Assembly: GCA_963978905.1 (NCBI GenBank)
Contig: OZ022259.1
Span: 55,074,727-55,138,726 of the forward strand
Origin: Trichostrongylus colubriformis
Taxonomy: Eukaryota > Nematoda > Chromadorea > Rhabditida > Trichostrongylidae
DNA length: 64,000 nt
Direction of reading: 5' to 3'
In this document: in pieces, positions 55,891 to 64,000 of the stretch
Layout of the letters: each line of letters begins with the position of its first letter
How positions within the stretch are numbered: the first letter of the stretch is position 1
Notes under the pieces: generated by a model
Database searches by the model: none
What the model saw: the letters and a program-made list of their open reading frames with translations, nothing else
Told to the model about the DNA's origin: nothing
Made by a program: the position numbers and the translations under genes

Positions 55891-56174
55891 AAGAGGCATT
55901 TCTGAGGACGTATTGGTGAGCCCTCAAACGCTTTGCGAGGGGTCAGCACAGAGAAGAATCGGAAAGGCATATTCCCTGTGAATGGACATTCCAGTCCAGA
56001 TGAGACGATCTGTGATGAATTTCTATTGGAAAGCGGGCCTCGAGGGTGCCGCCAGTCATGTTGCCTCATCGAGAGAGGGACTTTAGTATAGAATGCTCCT
56101 TAGCACCTTTGCCTCGCACCTACTTCGCACCTCCCTAGTACCGCCCCCCACCTTGGCATGCGAGCTGACCTCGC

Positions 56175-56919
56175 TTAAAGACACCAGGAGGTGGTAATTT
56201 TGGCTTACGGTAGAACAGACGTAGTGTGGACGAGCTTGAGTGGCCGCCATTGCACAAACTCGCCAATATGACGCCTTGGCATGGTGCCAAAAGAAGATGG
56301 TTCTAATATAGACTTGTTTTTTCCTTTTATTTTTCACTTTGTTCTTTCTTATATTGTTTCTAGATGTACTTACGGGTCAAATAAAGTCGGGGAGAGAGAG
56401 GCAAAATTTTCACCCACGTCAAAGCTTCTTTCCCTTCCTAGGGTTAGGCTAAAGCAGATGAGACCTATGCTTTGACAGATGCTTTTTAATGTGGGAGGAG
56501 GGAATATCAATTTTAGCCTAAGCCTAGTAAGGGAAAGGAGCATCGACGTCGACGCAAAGTTGCGTCTCCCCCCGAATTTATTTGAGCCTTCTGAGATTTT
56601 CAGGTATAGAAATGCACAATTAAGAAGATCTATAAGTAAACAAGTAAAATATGTCACTAGAAAACAGTAAAGAGGAAATAATTCAAAAATAAGGTTACAT
56701 CAGGCCGAAGACAAGCTTCACAATGAACGAAGCGTGGCTCGGCCACGGAAGCTTGCAGTTCGGACGGAAGCGCGTTCTGGGGGCAAATAGCGCCCTGTGG
56801 CGCATTTTTCAACGCCGGTTTCGTTACACATTGTATCTACCGAACCCATATGTTTGTTTTCAGACGCCATTGTTTTCGTAAACGTTATTCCGCCCTTGCC
56901 TCCCTCCCGGTGCCTTTAA
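56175..56919. mobile_element. TTAA MITE, family 2 (copy 2), nested in a foldback
   Basis: It is 745 bp with TTAA at each edge, almost the same sequence as 14,386-15,131. The pre-insertion site survives in the opposite arm of the surrounding foldback (58,696-58,716, reading TTGA on the corresponding strand), which shows the exact insertion boundary. Confidence 0.93.
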
Positions 56920-57232
56920 TTGACTGCTCTGACTGCTGACCTCTTGTCGACAATGATTGTTATCGATCAAAAATAACAACAATATGGAATAATTAGGAAG
57001 TCAGTTTGTCGAATTAGTTGCAATGGGACATTTTCTTAAAAACTGATATCTCGCGTCACAGGAAAGCTGGAACTATGATTTTTTAAAGTGATATTATTAT
57101 TTATTATTATTATTCATTGATGTTATTATTATTACTATATTATTATTATTAATTATTAATTAATAATAATAATTAATAATAATTAACAAATTAATAATAA
57201 TTATTATTATTTTTATTTATTTATTTATTACG

Positions 57233-57725
<493 letters not shown>

Positions 57726-58209
57726 GCTAACAATTAACAACAATTAACGAACGATCAAAAATAGCAACAGTATGAAATAATTAGGAAGTCAAATGGTCGA
57801 ATTAGTTACAAACTGGGACATTTTCTTGCAATAATTCTGGATTTGCTCTGGAGTTGCACCGTTTTCATAGCTGTAGCCCTCTAGATCGAACCTTTGCAGC
57901 ATGCTTAAGTGGACAAGGAACACAAGGCGCAACGCGACGTGTACAATCAGTGCTTTATATTATCTTCTACCAATCTGTTCAAATGCATTTTAAGGTGACC
58001 TCTATACTATGTGTGAAGATGATAAAAGGGAAATAAAGGTCAATCTAGAACACTATTGGTAATATCAAATTAACTAACTTGCCTGTAGGCGAACGATGTT
58101 GTTCACACTCTTCATTACTCTAGCGAACTATTAATCAACCTACTACTGCATCACAATTGACTGTGGATCAGATAGCAAAATTTGAGCCCAAATTGTAGGG
58201 AAGCTTTCA

Positions 58210-58580
58210 CCATTGATGTCCCCTTACTAACTCCTATATCACTTTGAAAAATCAGAGTCCCAGCTTCCCTGCGACGCGAAAAATGAATTCCCAGCCATTC
58301 GCCTTTCGAGGCTCCTTATCAGCACTTATCAGTTGCTATCACTTTCATTCCCAAACCATTGGTGTCCCCTTACCACCTCCTGTATCACTTTGAAAAATCA
58401 GAGCCCCAGCTTTCCTGCGACGCGAGATATGAATTTCCAGCCATTCGCCTTTCGAGGCTCCTTATCAGCACTTATCAGTTGCTATCACTTTCTTTCCCTA
58501 ACCATTGGTGCCCCCTTACTACCTCCTGTATCACTTTGAAAAATCAGAGCCCCAGCTTTCCTGTGACGCGAGATATCAGT
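58210..58580 (+). repeat. ~140-bp minisatellite variant in the foldback
   Basis: Two and a half near-identical units (CTTTCGAGGCTCCTTATCAG ... GCGACGCGAGATATGAATTT), period about 144 bp. Confidence 0.88.
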
Positions 58581-59278
58581 TTTTAAGAAAATGTCCCATT
58601 GCAACTAATTCGACAAATTGACTTCCTAATTATTCCATATTGTTGTTATTTTTGATCGATAACAATCATTGTCGACAAGAGGTCAGCAGGCAGAGCAGTC
58701 AATCAAGCGAGGTCAGCTCGCATGCCAAGGTGGGGGGCGGTGCCAGGGAGGTGCGAGGTAGGTGTGAGGCAAAGGTGTCAAGGAGCATTCTGTACTAAAG
58801 TCATCCACCCTGCCTCATCCGCTGGGTGAGCTACCGCAAAGGGGGGTAACGGTGGCGGCTGGTCCCCTCGAGCCACTCGTCCGTCCACATCGACTCCTAC
58901 CGGATAGTGATGCAGAGAAGCCGGAGCAGATGGAGAAAGAGGGTTTTGGGTTTTTGTCCGTTTTATTACGCTTTTTCCCTACTTATATGCTACTTGTCAC
59001 ATCGAATTGCATACCATAACAGATTTGATTCAACAGATTTGACACGTCTGTGATGCATGGGTCTTAAGCATTCTGTGAAACGCCCCTTTCTTGACTAGGT
59101 CACTCACGATATATGATGGGATGATGGAACCATGCAGTGAGGCACGATCAATAACGACCATCTAGACCATAAAGCCATCACATAAATCCACTGTGTGATG
59201 CGGTCAGTAATGCGCAGAAACTGATTTTTTTCAAGACATAGCATGGCTGTATCAGTTGCTCAGCACTGGCAACTAATA

Positions 59279-59470
59279 ATGAGCATTTTAGACGTTGAAT
59301 TGAAACTATTACCTGCTCAACTACGTGAAATCATAGAAGCAGAGCAGATGGGTAAGTCGCTATTTGCAGCTAACTCTTATCCAGTATGTGACCAATTTTG
59401 TTGATTTCCAGCCAAAGCATGCAGAGGCTACGATAGTTACGATGTCCAGGGAGATGAAGCTAAAAAGTGA
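59279..59470 (+). CDS. Small spliced gene, copy 2: 43-residue protein of unknown function
   Basis: This is the paralogue of the gene at 46,236. Exon 1 is 59,279-59,351, the intron 59,352-59,411 (60 nt, GTAAGT...TTTCCAG), exon 2 59,412-59,470, ending in TGA. It encodes MSILDVELKLLPAQLREIIE through RGYDSYDVQGDEAKK. The downstream CGAATATAAAGCG is shared with copy 1. It sits at the end of segmental copy B as copy 1 sits at the end of copy A, so it arose with that duplication. Unspliced reading frames here are shadows. Confidence 0.72.
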
Positions 59471-59670
59471 CTATGTCATTGCTACTGCTTTTAAAACAAT
59501 TATTTGTTCAAACTTCTCGAATATAAAGCGTTTAAGTTTTGTCTGTGAAGAAAGTATGATTCTTTTACTTCAATCAACTCTATTCTTCACTGGGGCGAGC
59601 ACTTTCAAACTTTGATCATTATTGAGGGCTAGTCGCTGACGCTTTTACCAGGTACTGCTATCGATCAATA

Positions 59671-60946
59671 ATCTCACCAAGAGTCAGCAAACACGGAGTA
59701 TCCGCCGCAAGGCCTGCGTTTCGGCGACCTACGTCAGCGACCGGCTGCAGCGAATGAATGGAGCTTGACGTTCATCAGTTTCCTCGTCGGGATCAGTCGC
59801 ACTCTACTCCCAAACGATGACGTGTAATGTTGTAGCGAGATTTCGGACCACAGCACAGCGTGCGGCGCGATGTGTGCTGGCTGAAGGCGCTGTTACGTTG
59901 TTGGCTCTTGAAGGACCAGCTGAGAACTGTGAATACATAGCCTCTGAAAGGTGAAACTTGCGAAAAAAGCGCGGCTTAGAGTCTTATCTTGACCCTGCAG
60001 CGGGGCGTGTCTCCCTGCAGCCTTGCAGCCGGGGGAGTTGCCGGCAAAGGCGGGACAACGTTCGCAGCCGACTGAACCCGTCTACAGTGAACCCCGAGTA
60101 AAGACGCAGAGGTGTGCGGGAAAGAATGGGATTTCGGGCTTTTATTTCTCGGGTATTTCGCCGTTTAGTCGCATTCTTTCCCTATTAATACACTGGTGAA
60201 CTGTTACTTTTATAGTCTGCAGTCTGCCAGATTTATCCCTTCCAGTATCCTCAAAAGATGAAGTGCGCAAAAATGGCTATCATTCGCTGAAGCCCGAACT
60301 TCCGAAACAAGTGGGTGTTTCACATAGAACATTTTCGGAATGCGCGATTCCCATGTAAGGCGTTAAGTATAATACTTATAATGTCTAAGATGCGATCAGA
60401 GAGTTAGGTGATTAGGCGACCAGGGGATTTGTGGAACAGCCAAAAAAACAACGGTACTGATTATGCGAAAGATACGACTGATGGCTAATTGCCTGATCGA
60501 TTTGTATCCATACATTTTGCCTGACCATCTGATCCAGTGATCTCACCTAATCGACTACTCAACTAAAGAGCGCACTTCAAGCACTTCTGGAGGAAAAAAA
60601 AAACGCTTTTCGGTCTGTGTCCGAGAACTACTATGCATTACTCCTCGATTTACGCGAAATGGGCTATGTAAACACTGGTGAATCAATTTTAGCCTTTTTC
60701 ACAAAACTCACCACAGAACGCAGTACTATGCGCCTACAAAACGGTTAGCACCTATATAACACACTCGTTTGTAGGGAGATTCTCGCTGGCAGTGTGCTGC
60801 AACCAAAGGAATGAGCTAGAGCGACCTTTCACCACTTGCGTCACAGACCATGTCCTCGAATCACCATTTTCAATGAACATTCTTCTCCTTTTAGACTACC
60901 TACGTTACAAGTTGAGCCATTGCACAGTACCGCGCTGGTTAGTGTT
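59671..60946. other. No supported gene
   Basis: The part at 59,950-60,240 resembles 44,860-45,190 (GCGGGACAAC...ACGCAGAGG). Otherwise unremarkable. Confidence 0.4.
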
Positions 60947-61230
60947 GATTGGTCGAATTTTCGCTTCGCGGCACCGTCAGTACGAGTCGTTCGGAATTCC
61001 GCTCAAGACGCAACGGGCACGTACCGTAGGGACCTTCAAAGACTGCAAGTAAAAAGTGCCTATGTTGTGGTTGTTCCCACATCGTTTCCAAACGCGGCTG
61101 CGCATTTCAGAAGTTGTTGCAACTCCATGGATCTCTGCGGTTCCACTTTCATGACGTTCAAGCCATATTCAATCACCAAAAAAACAAACTCGCACTAGCT
61201 GCGGGCGGCCGCGCGGAAATTCGACCAATC
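60947..61230. mobile_element. Inverted-repeat MITE, GGTCGAAATTCC family (copy 3)
   Basis: GATTGGTCGAATTTTCGC pairs with GCGGAAATTCGACCAATC. The interior near the left end (GTACGAGTCGTTCGGAATTC) matches copy 1. Confidence 0.82.
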
Positions 61231-61249
61231 ATCATACTAAGTATCACAC

Positions 61250-62000
61250 GTTTTTACTGTAATCAATTGTAAGCCGTTATCAGTTTCATTTAGTCACTAT
61301 TAAGGCCCCGTGTCCTCCAATAGCTGTAAATGAGGACATGCCGCTGTCGGTCAAAAAGTGAAACGGACTTGATGATATTTGCCCTCCGACGCTTCTTCTC
61401 AGATATTATCAAAATTTATCAACTTGGATCACCCACCATTAACATGATCACCTCTGTTCCTCCCCTCAAATATCAACGAGTGCCAAAGATCTAGGGTCAA
61501 TACGAAAGGCGAAAAGGATTTGACGTGCGCCTTTTGAAGCTCCATATCGACCTCTTTATCGACCGTTATCAACTTGGATTACCCGCTACTAATGCTCCGC
61601 CCCACCCCTCAAAACTTGATTCTAGAGTGTCGACACTCTAGAATCATGCCGAAAGGCGTAACTAGGTTGGCTAAGTTTGCCTCTTGTCGCTCCTTATCAA
61701 ATTTTATACACCGTCAACAATTTGGGTCACCCACTATTAATGTTTCCGTCCCACCTTGTTAGACACCGATGAGTGTCACCGCTCTAGGATACACGTGAGA
61801 GGCGAAACGATTTTGAGGATCCTTATCAGCCCTTATCAGCTACTATCACTTTTGGTCCACCAGGTTCTCTTACAAACCCTTATATCACATGTGAAATTCA
61901 AGGTCCCAGTTTTGCTGCGACGCAAGACATGAATTTCCGGTCAAATCGACAGACACACAGACAGACAGACAGACATATTTAGCGAATTATATATAGTGAG
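61250..62000 (+). repeat. ~140-bp minisatellite, array near 61-62 kb
   Basis: Five divergent units, ending with CGACGCAAGACATGAATTTC, a CAGACAGACAGACAGA tract and TTATATATAGTG. Confidence 0.85.
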
Positions 62001-62305
62001 ATCGTAGGATTTCTTCTGCCCTTATTGCCGTGACATCTCCCACTTTGAATCTACCCTACCGAGGACGCGACAGTTCGTTTTCCCTGCCTGCTATGCATGT
62101 GCTTCCTAGTGTTCCTAACCAACTCAATGACAAATAGCCAATGGATCAACAGAAAGGTCCCTTTTCACCACTTCTATTTCATTTACAAGCCTCTTACCCA
62201 CAACCATATGTGGAAATCTGCCAGTGTGACGTATGCACCACTTTCAAAACAGAAACAGAGATCATTCTATGAATTCACAAACAGTATAGGTTCAACATAT
62301 TTTAT

Positions 62306-62575
62306 ATGGATGTGTTCAAGGTAACTGGTCGTCGCTTTGATTCACTGATCACTGTAGTATTCTACACGCATGCCACTCTAACAAATTCAGATCGTAGTTC
62401 AGTTGGCTTCGTCCGCCATCGTTGTTTCTGCGGTACCATGCGGCAAGAAAAAGGATGCACATAAGGTGATCAATCTCTGGACATGTATTTTCCAATGTTT
62501 TTCCTTTCTCAGACCCGGAACCCAAAGAATGATAGAAAGTCAAAACTTGGCGATGATTCGCGAGGATCGGAGTGA
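62306..62575 (+). CDS. Candidate three-exon gene: 50-residue protein, hydrophobic N-terminus, CGKKK tail
   Basis: ATG at 62,306 gives MDVFK (exon 1, to 62,320, donor GTAACT). Exon 2, 62,391-62,465 (acceptor ACAAATTCAG, donor GTGATC), gives IVVQLASSAIVVSAVPCGKK and then KDAHK. Exon 3, 62,513-62,575 (acceptor TTTCTCAG), gives TRNPKNDRKSKLGDDSRGSE and TGA. All junctions are phase 0. The product looks like a signal peptide or membrane anchor followed by a short basic tail. ACAAACAG 22 bases before the ATG could be a trans-splice acceptor. There is no paralogue in the window to test it, and an overlapping frame is also open, so this is tentative. Confidence 0.42.
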
Positions 62576-62703
62576 AAAGTTCTCTAGAATAGTGCGAAAG
62601 ATGCATGATGGGGAGTGTATGGCCTTTGGCTCGTTCGGGCGGGTGACAGCTGGGACACACGGTCAGTAGGGCCACTAGGTCACGCGATGACCATGCACAC
62701 CAC

Positions 62704-63142
62704 TTAAAGGAATCGTCCACGGAAAATGAGTTTTTGTGTTACCCATGTATTTATGTTGTATTTGCCTAATGCTGGCCTCATGCAAAATTTCACGCGAAAA
62801 AATGTGAATCTGGCTGAGATACAGCACCACAAAGTGCGGTCCCAGTGGGCGGGGCCTCCGTGTAAAAGCCTCGTACCGCTACCGCGTCCGCCGTGGTCGG
62901 AGGCGCATTGTAGGAACAGAAGGTTACGTAAACAGTCCTACTCTCCGTTCCCAACAGCGGCGGAAGAAGGGACGAGGCTTTTACACGGAGGCCTAGTCCA
63001 CTGGGACCGCACTTTGTAGTGCTGTATCTCAGCCAGATTCACATTTTTTCGCGTGAAATTTTGCATGAGGCCAACATTAGGCAAGTACAACATAAACGTA
63101 TGGGTAACACAAAAACTCATTTTCCGCGGACGATTCCTTTAA
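62704..63142. mobile_element. TTAA MITE, family 3 (copy 2)
   Basis: The same element as 20,513-20,938, better preserved: TTAA at 62,704 and 63,139, ends AGGAATCGTCC / GGACGATTCCT, GC-rich centre with AAGCCTCGT... arms. Confidence 0.9.
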
Positions 63143-63518
63143 ATCATCATCATCCATCAATACCACGGAACAAACTTGCAAGGAGGAGGATTTACATAAA
63201 CAAATTGTCTGAATAATTTATGTCACAGGGCAAAGGCCACAGGGTCACAGGCCTAAGTCAAAATCTGTGTGTCCCAACCTACACTCAAGTGCTTGCTATC
63301 TTTCTCATGTCGTGATTAAAAGTTAAGACAAGCAAGTGGAGATTTTGAGAAAAATATTCGGGAATTTTCGTTACTCATCAAAACGTAGTGTTTGAGGAAA
63401 CTACACTGGTATTTCAGATGAAGTTCGCAAAGGGATCGAAATCGTTGTCTGCGAGCAGATGTAAGAATCATCTTCTCAATAAAAACGAGCATAGGTCTTC
63501 AGTAAAAACCGCACACTA

Positions 63519-63752
63519 TTAAGCACTCATTTCAGCATCCACCATCTCCAAATGTGAGTCCGCCAAGAACCTGCCTAGAACGAAGTATACAAGCATCCTT
63601 TTTAAAAGGGACTCAAGAGCACTTTTCACTTCCATGGTAGTGAGGATATTCATGGAATCAGGCGTTTCCGCAAAGACGCATCTCGCTCTTTTGTCAGTGA
63701 TGACCCGCGAATGCTCTCTTTCTACGAGCGATTCCAGCGAATGTCTTCTCAC
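63519..63752 (-). CDS. Unassigned ORF, possible terminal exon
   Basis: The minus frame encodes about 77 residues rich in charged and amphipathic stretches (VKSALESLLKRMLVYFVLGR) and ends at TAA. A possible acceptor (CACCTGTGAG) lies at its 5' side. No family is recognised, no partner exon was found, and no AATAAA follows on that strand. Confidence 0.22.
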   Translation of the reverse strand: MRRHSLESLVEREHSRVITDKRARCVFAETPDSMNILTTMEVKSALESLLKRMLVYFVLGRFLADSHLEMVDAEMSA

Positions 63753-64000
63753 AGGTGCGAGCGGGAATGAGCCTATGCGAGTACGCTTCCTGGTTTTGAC
63801 CCTTGTCTCATAAGTTCAACTAGCGCACTGCTAAAGTTTCTGTTTAAGCCCTAGAAGTCGAGAAGACACATTCTAAAGAAAAACATGGTAAACCAAAAGG
63901 AAATTTGAAGCCTCAAGCTGGTGGGTATATATCAAAGCATTCCAGATTACACTCAATTAGATGGAGTGTATGCAGCGGAGCAGCCTCTCCCCCAGACATT

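Overview
This is nuclear DNA of a nematode, most likely a strongylid (hookworm group). The evidence is short spliced exons with GT-AG introns, several dense families of inverted-repeat transposons, and RTE-type LINE relics whose endonuclease/reverse transcriptase resembles the element abundant in hookworm genomes. Nothing looks bacterial: there are no operons, no long ORFs and no CRISPR. Most ORFs over 60 codons here are chance or decayed transposon frames. The organism call is inference.

The main gene is on the minus strand between about 24.8 kb and 1.07 kb: an ENPP (ectonucleotide pyrophosphatase/phosphodiesterase) type II membrane protein. I could place eleven exons by splice sites and reading phase. 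They carry a membrane anchor split across the first two exons, and all expected catalytic positions (Asp of SFDG, Thr of LTFPN, DEPDRTGH, SDHGM, HGYD). Its introns hold most of the left 25 kb: two head-to-tail dead RTE copies antisense to the gene (6.7-12.3 kb), ~140-bp minisatellites ending in CA repeats, TTAA-flanked MITEs, and a 1.38-kb mariner-ended foldback (16.2-17.6 kb). The start exon, one exon near 15-20 kb and the last exon were not found.

From 25 to 35 kb there are LINE relics, a tRNA-derived SINE (28.8-29.1 kb), an inverted pair of an unidentified coding repeat (26.3-27.4 kb), and more MITEs.

From 35.0 to 59.7 kb lies a direct tandem segmental duplication: copy A about 35.04-46.62 kb, copy B about 46.62-59.66 kb, each modified by its own insertions or deletions. 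Both copies end with the same tiny two-exon gene, a 43-codon protein with a 60-nt intron. The two versions differ mainly by synonymous or conservative changes, so this looks like a genuine undescribed small-protein gene pair. Copy B also gained a mariner element and a large foldback containing about 490 bp of (TTA)n.

From 59.7 kb to the end there are MITEs and minisatellite, a candidate 50-codon three-exon gene with a hydrophobic N-terminus and lysine-rich tail (62.3-62.6 kb), and an unassigned minus-strand ORF.
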